From G963667855 sp963667855 (lineage in GTDB: Bacteria > Planctomycetota > Phycisphaerae > UBA1845): a stretch of DNA of 64,000 nt. Position numbers and translations under genes: made by a program. Every line of letters begins with the position of its first letter. The first letter of the stretch is position 1. This document shows, piece by piece, positions 18,319 through 26,379 of this stretch. The notes beneath the pieces were generated by a model. That model had not been told where the DNA came from and did not search any database. It saw nothing but the letters and a program-made list of their open reading frames with translations. The stretch covers positions 62,001 through 126,000 of the forward strand of contig CAXXKI010000004.1 in assembly GCA_963667855.2 (NCBI GenBank), read 5' to 3'.

Positions 18319-19917
18319 ATGTCGGGTTTTCAGAATGCAGTAAGTACGGGTTTCGGATCAGCCGCTAATCGAGAGAAGATGGTCGCGGCTATTGGAAAAT
18401 TACGCGGAAATGCCGGGGCTCTGTATCCCCTGGTCATCGGCGGCGAGAAGATAGATACCGGCAGTTATATTGTTTCCGCCAATCCGGCTCATCCGCAGGA
18501 AGTTGTGGGTAAGGTGGCGGCGGGAGACACCGCTTACGCGGACAAGGCGGTGGCTACTGCCACGTCGGCTTTACAGAAGTGGTCAGCCAGGTCGCCGTTT
18601 GAACGGGCGGAGATACTTCGCCGGGTGGCTGAGATTCTCGAAGAACGGAGATTCGAACTTGCCGCGCACCTGGTACTGGAGGTCGGCAAAAACCCGATCC
18701 AGGCGGATGCGGAGGTTACCGAGGCCGTCGATTACTGCAACTACCACGCGGAACTGGTTGAGCAGTTGGCTAAAAAGCCCCGACGCAGGAATGTTCCCGG
18801 CGAGGACAACGTGCTTGTCTATGACCCGTGCGGAGTATGTGTGCTGATCGGCTCCTGGGATTTCCCACTGGCCCTGGTGGCCGGCATGGTTTCCGCAGCG
18901 GTTGGCTCCGGGAATACGGTAGTCCTGAAGCCGTCATCCGCCGCTCCGGTTGTTGCGGCCAGGTTGACGGAGGTTTTCCAGGCTGCCCGGCTGCCCTCCG
19001 GTGTTCTGAACTACCTGCCGGGTAGCGGTAACGAAGTGGGGCGGCATCTTGTGGAGCATCCCGCGGTACACCTGGTTGCTTTTTGCGGTAGCCAGGAAAA
19101 CGCCTTACCGGTTGCCGAGGCCGCTGCTCGTGTACGCCCCGGGCAATACCATATGAAGAGAACCATCATCGATTCCAGTGCAAAGAACGCAATCATTGTG
19201 GATCATGATGTCGATGTGGATGAGGCCGTGGTTGGTGTACTGGATTCCGCTTTCGGTTTCAGTGGCCAGAAATGTACTGCCTGCTCGCGCGTGATTGTGC
19301 TTGCGGAGGTGTATGACAAGTTCTGCACGAAGTTGGGCGAGGCGGCCAAGGTTATGCTCATCGGCGATCCGGTGGATCCGGCTACTGTAATAGGTCCGGT
19401 CATCGACGAGCAGTCGAAGGATAGAATCGCCGGTTATGTCGACGCAGGGCGTAAATCGGCCAGGGTTCTTTTTGAAGCGGCAGAGGGTGATTTACCCAAC
19501 GAGGGATCGTACGTCGCTCCGGTGATTTTCCAGGATGTCGATCCGAAGTCTCCACTGGCGCAGGAGGAGATTTTCGGTCCGGTGCTGTGCGTACTTAAAG
19601 CAGATGATTTTGAACACGCTCTGGCTCTGGCCAATGACAGCATGTATGCCCTGACCGGTGGTATATATTCGCGCAGCCCGGCACATATTGAGCGAGCTCG
19701 TTGGGAATTCCGGGTTGGCAACCTGTATATCAATCGGCGGATAACCGGTTCTCAGGTTGATGTGCAGCCTTACGGCGGGAGCAAGCTAAGCGGAGACGGT
19801 GCCCGCCTGGGTGCGGTTGATTATCTCCTGCAGTATTGTATGCCGCGGACTATAAGTGAAAACACAATACGCCACGGGCTGACTTCACCTGAGGGGCAGG
19901 TTGAGGTCGAGGTTTAA
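18319..19917 (+). CDS. 1-pyrroline-5-carboxylate dehydrogenase-like aldehyde dehydrogenase
   Basis: A 532-residue aldehyde dehydrogenase that should oxidise glutamate semialdehyde to glutamate with NAD. The catalytic cysteine is C319 in FGFSGQKCTACSRVIV, a string typical of P5C dehydrogenases, and the C-terminal QEEIFGPVL and GNLYINRRITGS segments also fit. The usual general-base segment E-M-G-G-K is changed to D285-S-S-A-K (TIIDSSAKNAIIV), so the Glu is replaced by Asp; activity may differ. I chose ATG 18319 with GAGG nine bases upstream over a TTG 15 bases earlier. Position right after proline dehydrogenase supports the role. Last gene of the addBA operon. Confidence 0.85.
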   Translation: MSGFQNAVSTGFGSAANREKMVAAIGKLRGNAGALYPLVIGGEKIDTGSYIVSANPAHPQEVVGKVAAGDTAYADKAVATATSALQKWSARSPFERAEILRRVAEILEERRFELAAHLVLEVGKNPIQADAEVTEAVDYCNYHAELVEQLAKKPRRRNVPGEDNVLVYDPCGVCVLIGSWDFPLALVAGMVSAAVGSGNTVVLKPSSAAPVVAARLTEVFQAARLPSGVLNYLPGSGNEVGRHLVEHPAVHLVAFCGSQENALPVAEAAARVRPGQYHMKRTIIDSSAKNAIIVDHDVDVDEAVVGVLDSAFGFSGQKCTACSRVIVLAEVYDKFCTKLGEAAKVMLIGDPVDPATVIGPVIDEQSKDRIAGYVDAGRKSARVLFEAAEGDLPNEGSYVAPVIFQDVDPKSPLAQEEIFGPVLCVLKADDFEHALALANDSMYALTGGIYSRSPAHIERARWEFRVGNLYINRRITGSQVDVQPYGGSKLSGDGARLGAVDYLLQYCMPRTISENTIRHGLTSPEGQVEVEV

Positions 19918-19932
19918 TCGGCGAGGTCAGGT

Positions 19933-20745
19933 TTAACGGATTTCGATTACCGTTTTTGCCGTCGGCTGGAATTGTTCGCGGGCATTGCCGCCGTTGATGG
20001 ATATTTCCAGTAAATCACTGCTCCCCAGGACGGCTATGGCGGTTCCTTCAGGTACATCGCCGTACGTGTTTCGGACAGGACCTATGCGCGTATTGTCAAT
20101 GTATACTTCCGCTGTTGGTTTTGCCCGCATGAAGGATAAGGCATCGGCATGGGAGATGGTTGTGATGATATTGCCGAATCCGTCAATGTGAATTATCCCG
20201 CCTGCTACACCCTGTGGCGTCATCTTCGCTGCATCGCCGAATTGCAGTACCTCGACCCGCTCCGCGCTTGGACCGACATTGATAATGTTCTCCCCGTTGG
20301 CCAGGTGAGCGGCGGTCGGTGCCATTATGTCCCGGCCATGAAAGGTGCTGGAGATGCTGGCCAGGGCGAACTTTGGGTTTTCAACTACGCGGATCGCCTC
20401 CAGTCTCATTTTGTGGTGAACGAAACTGATCAGCCCGTTGTCCGGGGCCACGACGAACTGGTTGTCGTATTTTGCCGCTATAATCTGTCTTGGTGTTCCA
20501 ACGCCCGGGTCGACCACGATTACGTGGATACTTCCCGGTGGATACCAGCGCATCGTCTGCTGCAGTACGAAAGCTCCGTGCAGGATATTCTGCCGTTTGA
20601 TTTCGTGAGTAACGTCTACTATCACTGCATCGGGGGCGATCTGCATAATCACCCCTTTCATACAGGCTACATAGTGGTCACGCGTACCGAAGTCGGTGGT
20701 TAGGCTAATAACCGGTCTTTGGGAATTGGTACTGTTCGATTTAAT
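19933..20745 (-). CDS. SAM hydrolase (adenosyl-chloride synthase/SAM hydroxide adenosyltransferase family), apparent ATT start
   Basis: The protein belongs to the DUF62/SalL-fluorinase family, most members of which split S-adenosylmethionine to adenosine and methionine using water. Motifs: SLTTDFGTRDHYVACMKG at the N-terminus, VDVTHEI, VVDPGVGT, VVAPDNGL, FHGRDIMAP, and in the C-domain HIDGFGNIITTIS and SSDLLEIS. The first ATG (20661) would remove the conserved TTDFG segment that binds SAM. The frame is open further up to a TAG at 20746-20748, and the codon just after that is ATT, preceded at six bases by GGAGGA. No ATG, GTG or TTG exists in between, so I extend the gene to ATT 20745 (270 residues). 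Confidence 0.85.
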   Translation of the reverse strand: MKSNSTNSQRPVISLTTDFGTRDHYVACMKGVIMQIAPDAVIVDVTHEIKRQNILHGAFVLQQTMRWYPPGSIHVIVVDPGVGTPRQIIAAKYDNQFVVAPDNGLISFVHHKMRLEAIRVVENPKFALASISSTFHGRDIMAPTAAHLANGENIINVGPSAERVEVLQFGDAAKMTPQGVAGGIIHIDGFGNIITTISHADALSFMRAKPTAEVYIDNTRIGPVRNTYGDVPEGTAIAVLGSSDLLEISINGGNAREQFQPTAKTVIEIR

Positions 20746-20757
20746 CTATAGTCCTCC
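20743..20757 (-). promoter_or_regulatory. Ribosome binding site pointing to an ATT start
   Basis: On the minus strand the sequence reads GGAGGA (20757-20752), six bases, then ATT (20745-20743). This is the strongest Shine-Dalgarno match near the gene and is placed for an ATT codon immediately after a TAG. ATT starts are rare; infC is the classical case, where it allows feedback. Whether it limits SAM hydrolase output here is inference. Confidence 0.6.
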
Positions 20758-20860
20758 AATTGCAGATTAATTATACCGATAGTGACGACAGTCCCGCTCA
20801 CCGCTACTATCTCAACAGATAGCGGGGGGATATGTCAAGGTTTCTGTCCGGGAGAGTTTG

Positions 20861-21535
20861 GTGACCGGCGAATTCGATTCAAACGGGTTATTGGATAATT
20901 CCGCCCGGCGTAGAGAGGAAATGATCTCCTCTCAGATTCTTGCCCGCGGCGTGAGGGATGCTTCCATTCTTAAAGCCATGCGACTGGTTCCCCGCGAACT
21001 GTTTGTACCCGTCGAATTGAAATCGCGGGCTTACGATGATTGCCCTCTTCCGATCGGTCCGGGTCAGACAATTTCCCAGCCATACATAGTGGCTTATATG
21101 ACCGAACAGTTGAAACTGCGGTCAGACTGTACGGTTTTGGAGGTGGGGACGGGAACCGGATATCAGGCAGCGGTCCTTGCCTGCCTGGCTCGTATCGTAC
21201 ATACGATTGAAAGTGATCAGGTGTTATCCGACAAAGCCCGGACTCGGCTGGCAAACCTGGGTTTCGATAATGTTTTCTGTCATGCCGGTGACGGTAGTGC
21301 GGGGCTTGAAAGTGCGGCCCCCTTTGATCGGATAATGATCACCGCCGGTGCGCCGGCTATTCCTGCCAGGATTGTTGATCAGTTATCTTTGGAAGGGATG
21401 ATGGTTATTCCTGTGGGAGATACTGTAAGCCAGATGCTGATTCGAGTTGAAAAAAGAAAAAGCGGCACGGTGGAGGTTCCCCTGATACCGTGCCGCTTTG
21501 TTAAAATGGTTGGCGAATATGGGTGGACGATTTAA
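20861..21535 (+). CDS. pcm: Protein-L-isoaspartate O-methyltransferase
   Basis: A 224-residue SAM-dependent enzyme that methylates isoaspartyl residues to start repair of aged proteins. Visible motifs: REELF-type segment VPRELFVP, PIGPGQTISQPYIVAYMTEQL (substrate loop), VLEVGTGTGYQAAVLA (SAM motif I), and FDRIMITAGAPAIP. GTG 20861 has GGGAG six bases upstream. Its 3' end overlaps the cheY gene of the opposite strand by four bases, and its last 75 bases contain an inverted repeat that works as a terminator for the opposite strand. It is divergent from the SAM hydrolase gene; both use SAM, perhaps by chance. Confidence 0.93.
   Translation: MTGEFDSNGLLDNSARRREEMISSQILARGVRDASILKAMRLVPRELFVPVELKSRAYDDCPLPIGPGQTISQPYIVAYMTEQLKLRSDCTVLEVGTGTGYQAAVLACLARIVHTIESDQVLSDKARTRLANLGFDNVFCHAGDGSAGLESAAPFDRIMITAGAPAIPARIVDQLSLEGMMVIPVGDTVSQMLIRVEKRKSGTVEVPLIPCRFVKMVGEYGWTI
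21459..21499 (-). terminator. Intrinsic terminator of cheX-cheY inside pcm coding sequence
   Basis: A perfect 13-bp inverted repeat, AAAGCGGCACGGT / ACCGTGCCGCTTT, with a 15-base loop. Read on the minus strand it is followed by TTTTTCTTTTTT (complement of 21448-21461), a textbook terminator 33 bases after the cheY stop. The same bases encode part of the C-terminus of pcm on the plus strand. On the plus strand the following bases are not T-rich, so termination is one-directional. Confidence 0.8.
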
Positions 21536-21915
21536 CTGGTTGCTCCAGCCTTGGACATCGTCTGGTCGATTTTTTCCGCCAGAGATTCCACGTTGAACGG
21601 CTTCACCACGTAGTTGTTCACTCCTGCCTTGATAGCTTCGATGACTCGATCCTTCTGGGCTTCTGTCGTGCACATGATCAATGGAGTGCTCTTGTCGGTT
21701 TCGCGTATTTTGCGGACCAGGGTTATCCCGTCCATATTCGGCATATTCCAGTCGATTAGAATCAGGTTAGGGGGATTGCCCGATTCTTTTTCGAGCACTC
21801 CCAGCGCTTCAATTCCATCTCCCGCCTCCAGGATATCCGTGTGCCCCAGTTGCGACAGGACGTTCTTTTGGATATTCCTAATCGTCCTGGAGTCGTCAAC
21901 AAGCATTACTCTCAT
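21532..21915 (-). CDS. CheY-like response regulator receiver
   Basis: A 127-residue stand-alone receiver domain. The acidic pair D7-D8 (LVDDSRTIR), phospho-acceptor D55 (LILIDWNMPNMDG), T83/T84 (MCTTEAQ) and K105 (YVVKPFN) are all present, so it should be phosphorylatable by a histidine kinase. It has no output domain. Start overlaps the stop of the CheX-like gene (ATGA), so the two proteins are made together. No kinase, methyl-accepting protein or flagellar gene is in the window, so whether it serves chemotaxis is unknown. Confidence 0.9.
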   Translation of the reverse strand: MRVMLVDDSRTIRNIQKNVLSQLGHTDILEAGDGIEALGVLEKESGNPPNLILIDWNMPNMDGITLVRKIRETDKSTPLIMCTTEAQKDRVIEAIKAGVNNYVVKPFNVESLAEKIDQTMSKAGATS

Positions 21916-22424
21916 GGTGTGACTCCTGCGACGGCCGCCGTCGCCGTACTTGAGTTCTGTTTCTTATCGCCCAGTTCCATCGCGACTTCAACTATTATCT
22001 CACCCAGTTCGCTGCTGCAGGGGATGATGATACGCGGCGTCGTGTTGGAGTTACTGACTACAAACTGCTCACCGATTACCACGCTGGGTAGGGAAATCTG
22101 AATATTCAGATCGGTGAATTCCTTTTTCGCGTTACCTGCGACCATGTTGGCTAATTCACCGATAGCATCTGCGAAGTCCGGATGCTTGGCGTCTATTTCC
22201 GTACAGGCGAACTTTGATGCCGCTTTGCACGCCACTTCACTGGCGAAGCTTATGACTACGCAACCGGCAGCTTCTCCCGAAAACCCGATTATGCCCGATA
22301 CGTCCGCGCTGCAAACTCGGTCTCCTTTGAGGTATGGTTTACCAACAGTCAATTTGGTATGGACCATTGTCTCGAATACCCGTTTTACTGATGATATAAA
22401 GGGGTTTATTAATCTAACATCCAT
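21912..22424 (-). CDS. cheX: CheX-like CheY-P phosphatase
   Basis: A 170-residue protein of the CheC/CheX/FliY phosphatase fold. The active-site helix is AIGELANMVAGNAKKEF with E90 and N93 (E-x2-N), the residues that place water on CheY-P. Beta-strand segments GIIGFSGEAAGCVVISF and PSVVIGEQFVVSN fit the fold. About 20 C-terminal residues are an Ala/Thr/Ser-rich tail. Directly upstream of cheY with an ATGA overlap, so the pair likely forms a signal-and-quench module. The gene before it starts 280 bases away with nothing recognised between. Confidence 0.85.
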   Translation of the reverse strand: MDVRLINPFISSVKRVFETMVHTKLTVGKPYLKGDRVCSADVSGIIGFSGEAAGCVVISFASEVACKAASKFACTEIDAKHPDFADAIGELANMVAGNAKKEFTDLNIQISLPSVVIGEQFVVSNSNTTPRIIIPCSSELGEIIVEVAMELGDKKQNSSTATAAVAGVTP

Positions 22425-22707
22425 TAATACCGCCTCCCTGAAGCGTACAGGCTATTCCACCCGACCCGTAATCGTGTCTACCTACGTACCATACTAAATG
22501 GAGAATCGGTTTGATTGGAGGGTAACTTCAGTTCGTATATTAAGGTTTGTTTTGTCGTAAAGGATAGTTATGGGGCGATAATTCGAGATTATCCCGTTTA
22601 ATCGTATCAAAAACGCGGTTTGGATGTGGATGATGTATTCGTCTCAGGTGAAACCGATAGCGGTGATTGGCTGAGGGTATTTTTGTATATTTAACTGACA
22701 ACTGGCT

Positions 22708-23229
22708 TTACTTTTGGTGCGAGTTACTGGGGCTTGTGCCGTTACCTCGTCGAGGAATCCAGGACGTTGTTGGTTGCCTGGTGTTGGCCGAACAGCCCGA
22801 TTTGGGGCAAGGGATTGTTCCTTTCTCGCAGGTTTGCCATGGCGAGTCTACATTGTAGCGATACTTGGATATCTGTTCTCTGACATGATCCGAAGCGGGA
22901 TCTTCGGTTTCCAATCTCTGAAACTGAACGAATACTTTGAACTCGCCGTGTTCAGGGCATACATACTCCAATTGGATATAGCAGCGACCGTTACATTCAC
23001 GGCAGGGAAGTGGTTCAAATCGGCCGTTGGCAACAAACATGTGTTGAGGGTTATTTTCGCATACCCACAAAACGGGATATGTGGAAAGCATTCTCTGTTT
23101 GGGGATTTCCCGCGGTGGATCTTTCATATACAGCCAGATTGATATCGCTACTGTGCCGGCCCCTATTGCCCAAATGAGGCTGATTCGAGCGGTTCTTAGC
23201 TGTTCTTGATCCCGAGCGGCTCTTACCAT
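22708..23229 (-). CDS. Cys-rich protein with one N-terminal membrane helix, unrecognised
   Basis: A 173-residue protein with one hydrophobic segment (residues 16-33, ISLIWAIGAGTVAISIWLY) and an outer or soluble part with clustered cysteines: WVC, LPCRECNGRC, YVCPEHGEF, QTC, IPCPKSGC. The CxxC-x3-C and CPxH patterns suggest one or two metal sites, but I know no matching family. Its start lies 18 bases after the pseudopilin stop on the same strand, so it is likely an accessory gene of that pseudopilin. No functional claim beyond metal binding, which is inferred. Confidence 0.55.
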   Translation of the reverse strand: MVRAARDQEQLRTARISLIWAIGAGTVAISIWLYMKDPPREIPKQRMLSTYPVLWVCENNPQHMFVANGRFEPLPCRECNGRCYIQLEYVCPEHGEFKVFVQFQRLETEDPASDHVREQISKYRYNVDSPWQTCEKGTIPCPKSGCSANTRQPTTSWIPRRGNGTSPSNSHQK

Positions 23230-23247
23230 GACGTGTAAAGAAGAACT

Positions 23248-24126
23248 TTAGCGTTGTATGGGGGCAGGACCAGTCCACCAGAAAGCCTGAGATTCAGCGA
23301 AGGAATAGTGGGGGACTTCCAGGTCTACGCAAATCGTACAGTATTGCGCGGCACACGCCGGGTAGTAGGAATCCACGGGTCTTTGCAATACCGGCTTTAT
23401 GTTTACCTCTTTGACGTTACCCGTGATTGTTAAAACATTAATACGTTTCATATGCCTTCCGGAAAGCCAGGGGTCTCGCCGTTCAGAAGGTGGAAGACCC
23501 GGGCGATAGCCATCATCTATTCCCAGGCGGGCCCCGTTTCTGGAGGGTATACCATACGCTTGGCAACTACCCGCCGAAGAGCCGATCATGTAATCCGGCC
23601 CCATGTCAGCTAACAGAAGTGTATTACCGGGATGTTTTGGGGAAAACCGTGCTAAGTTCGCCAGGAAGCCTTTGGGGCTCGATAGGATAAAATCATTCAT
23701 CCCGTAGCTTGTCGTACTTGCTGAACCGGGACGAGCAACCTGTATGTTGTTACGTAGTACGTTTGCCCAGGGATCGTCAGGACAAATCAGGACACCTTTG
23801 CCAGCGGGATCGTTTTGAAATAACAGTGTTGGCCATAATTCGCTGCTGTAAGACGGATCGTCGGGGTTCCCCGTAGGTAACCAACCGTTGTTTTCAATTT
23901 GGTACATATCCAAGGAGCGATAGAGATCCTTCAGATTTGATTTGCAGACAGTAGAGCGAGCTTGGCGTATAGATTTTCGGATTGAGGGAAGCAGTATTCC
24001 TGCCAACAGGGTGATAATCAATACGACTACCAACAATTCCACTAATGTAAAAGCCTTACCACGAGCGCGGAGCGCCCTTGTTTGGATGATTCTACGAAAG
24101 TGGCTCATGCCTCTTGCCTGATTCAT
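23248..24126 (-). CDS. Type II secretion pseudopilin-like protein
   Basis: About 292 residues with a class III (prepilin) signal: a basic leader ending GKA, then F-TLVELLVVVLIITLLAGILLP, with the E at position +5 of the mature protein. The prepilin peptidase would cut after the Gly or Ala and N-methylate the Phe. The globular part has SNLKDLYRSLDMYQIENNGWLPTG, usual for the large planctomycete pseudopilins, and a C-terminal RHMKRINVLTITGNVKEV segment resembling the H-x9-DG motif but with TG for DG. ATG 24126 is preceded by GGGG; ATG 24108 is an alternative. No other secretion genes are nearby. Confidence 0.8.
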   Translation of the reverse strand: MNQARGMSHFRRIIQTRALRARGKAFTLVELLVVVLIITLLAGILLPSIRKSIRQARSTVCKSNLKDLYRSLDMYQIENNGWLPTGNPDDPSYSSELWPTLLFQNDPAGKGVLICPDDPWANVLRNNIQVARPGSASTTSYGMNDFILSSPKGFLANLARFSPKHPGNTLLLADMGPDYMIGSSAGSCQAYGIPSRNGARLGIDDGYRPGLPPSERRDPWLSGRHMKRINVLTITGNVKEVNIKPVLQRPVDSYYPACAAQYCTICVDLEVPHYSFAESQAFWWTGPAPIQR

Positions 24127-24355
24127 ACACACACACGCCCCTAAGTCCTTAGTAGCCTACCCGCTTTGAGAACCAAAGGCAACCAAAACTTAATAAAGTG
24201 ACAATTGATAATGCAGTTGGTAAGCCTGATAAATCGGCTGAAAGGGGGGATTTGTTCGTCTGTTTCTTCGAGCCTGTTGGTTGTTCAACGTAACAGCCAT
24301 ATACTCTGGGCTGGCAGTGCTTTTAGCGTTTACATCCTTTGGAATGGAACTCTCG

Positions 24356-26188
24356 ATGCCCGACTTGCGAGACATGGTCTCTAACAACTTACTCCCCTTT
24401 GTATCCCAGCCGGGACAGTATGTAGGTGGGGAGGTTAACCAGTTACCCCAACCTGGAGACTGGCAGAGAGCGAATATCCGTGTGGCAGTGGCTTTTCCTG
24501 ACTCTTACACGATTGGGATGAGTCACCTCGGATGTCAGATACTCTACTGGCTGGCCAACCACACTCCTGGAGTGACCGCAGAACGGGTTTTCTGCCCCTG
24601 GATTGACGCAGAACAGGTTATGCGGGCGAAAAAGATCCCCCTTTTCACCTGGGATACAAGGCAGTTAGCGGCAGAGGCCGATATTTTTGCCGTATCTCTG
24701 CAATATGAGATGGGGTTTACGAATGTTCTGAATCTGCTGGATTTGGCTGGGATACCTCTTCGAGCGGCCGACAGAGACAACTCGCATCCGCTGGTTATCG
24801 GCGGAGGTCCACAGGCCGATAACCCTGAACCGCTCGCCGAGTTCCTCGATCTCGTGGTTCTGGGGGATGGGGAGGAGTCATTTGCACAGATATTGTCAGC
24901 GGTTGATGAGTACAAGGCTTCTGGAGTTGCCCGGCGGGATATGATTCGCCTGTTAGCTGCTCGTTTTCCGTGGATTTACGCGCCGGGGCTATATTCGGTC
25001 CAATACAACGATGACGGGACGATTAAATCGTTTACTTCGGAATACGACGATATTCCCTCTAACATCATTCGGTGTAAGACGTTAGATCTTGATCAGGCGC
25101 CGTTTCCGGTTCGTCCGCTCATACCCCATGTAAAGGTTATTCATGATCGGTTTGCCGTTGAGGTTATGCGTGGCTGCCCGCAGAGTTGCCGTTTCTGCCA
25201 TGCCGGTTTTACGAAAAGGCCGATTTCCCGCCGTTCAATAGACAAAATAATCGAGCTGGCCGAACAGGGGTACAAAGCTACCGGATGTGACGAGATTGGC
25301 CTGTTGTCGCTTTCGACCTCCGACTATCCACAGCTTGAAGAGTTGGCCAGGCGGATGAACGAGCAGTTTGTGGATCGGCGGGTCAGTATTGCGTTTCCTT
25401 CGTTGCGGGTGGACAAGATGCTCTCATGCGTACCGCACATGGCCAGTGCGGTGAGGAAAAGCGGCTTGACGATGGCAGTAGAGGCCTCCAGCAGCAAACT
25501 GCGCTCTGCCATTCATAAGCGGGTAACCGATGGAGATCTGCTGGAAGGTGTTCGGCAAGCCTATCAGGCCGGGTGGAAAAGCGTGAAACTTTACTTCATG
25601 GTTGGATTTCCCGGGGAGACGCTCGCGGATATTGACGGCATTCTAGATCTGAGCCGCGAGGTGTCGCGGGCAAGGATTCCGCTGGGCGGTGCTCCCGCGG
25701 CGGTTAACGCATCTGTTGGCTGGCTGGTTCCGAAACCGCACACACCTTTCCAATGGGCGGCACAGCCGACTGCCCACTACTACCACGAGGCGCGGATTCG
25801 GCTTCGTGAGTTATCGAGAGCTACGCGATCGGCCGTTCGTTTGAAAATGCCTAACGTTGAACGATCGGTTCTGGAGGGGGTTTTTTCGCGTGGTGATCGT
25901 CGTCTGGGGCGGGTGATTGAAGCCGCCTGGCGGCTTGGTGCCCGTTTTGACGGCTGGGATGACTGTTTCGATTTCCATCGCTGGAACCAGGCGTTCGAGG
26001 AGACCGGCATTGATCCTGGCTGGTATGCTCATAGGGAGCGAGGTTTGGACGAAATACTTCCCTGGCAGCACTTGGCCGGTGGAGTCTCCCGGGAGTATCT
26101 GGAGAAACAATACAACGATTATTTTGCTCGTCTGGAAATTGACAGGCCTGCTCCAGGTATGTTCAAGGCTGATATTTTTGCTGAGTAA
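24356..26188 (+). CDS. B12-binding-type radical SAM protein (TIGR03960-like)
   Basis: About 610 residues. The N-terminal part (RVAVAFPDSYTIGMSHLGCQILY... ADIFAVSLQYEMGFTNVL) is a Rossmann-type domain like those that bind cobalamin in YgiQ/Elp3-like radical SAM enzymes; the IGGGPQADNPEPLAEFLD and GDGEESF motifs follow. The radical SAM cluster ligands are C274, C278 and C281 (RGCPQSCRFCHAG). The family is often linked, by fusion or adjacency, to a DUF2344 protein and to ribosomal or RNase E/G genes; none is seen here. ATG 24356 gives a start matching family N-termini; the frame extends up to TTG 24281 with a hydrophobic but unlikely extension. Reaction unknown. Confidence 0.8.
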   Translation: MPDLRDMVSNNLLPFVSQPGQYVGGEVNQLPQPGDWQRANIRVAVAFPDSYTIGMSHLGCQILYWLANHTPGVTAERVFCPWIDAEQVMRAKKIPLFTWDTRQLAAEADIFAVSLQYEMGFTNVLNLLDLAGIPLRAADRDNSHPLVIGGGPQADNPEPLAEFLDLVVLGDGEESFAQILSAVDEYKASGVARRDMIRLLAARFPWIYAPGLYSVQYNDDGTIKSFTSEYDDIPSNIIRCKTLDLDQAPFPVRPLIPHVKVIHDRFAVEVMRGCPQSCRFCHAGFTKRPISRRSIDKIIELAEQGYKATGCDEIGLLSLSTSDYPQLEELARRMNEQFVDRRVSIAFPSLRVDKMLSCVPHMASAVRKSGLTMAVEASSSKLRSAIHKRVTDGDLLEGVRQAYQAGWKSVKLYFMVGFPGETLADIDGILDLSREVSRARIPLGGAPAAVNASVGWLVPKPHTPFQWAAQPTAHYYHEARIRLRELSRATRSAVRLKMPNVERSVLEGVFSRGDRRLGRVIEAAWRLGARFDGWDDCFDFHRWNQAFEETGIDPGWYAHRERGLDEILPWQHLAGGVSREYLEKQYNDYFARLEIDRPAPGMFKADIFAE

Positions 26189-26379
26189 AATCCGGTTTGC
26201 TTTGCCTGCCAGGGTGATGACGTAGAGCATAAAGGACCGATAACAACTTGCGGTGCAGGACACCTGTTTCGTTTGTATAAAGCGGTGTATGCTGGGATAG
26301 AATCGCGAACGGCGGTTGTTTTAGTTGCGGTCCGGTTGATTTTAGCCGGTTGGTTCCGCTTGTGTTGGGAGTTTTTAGT

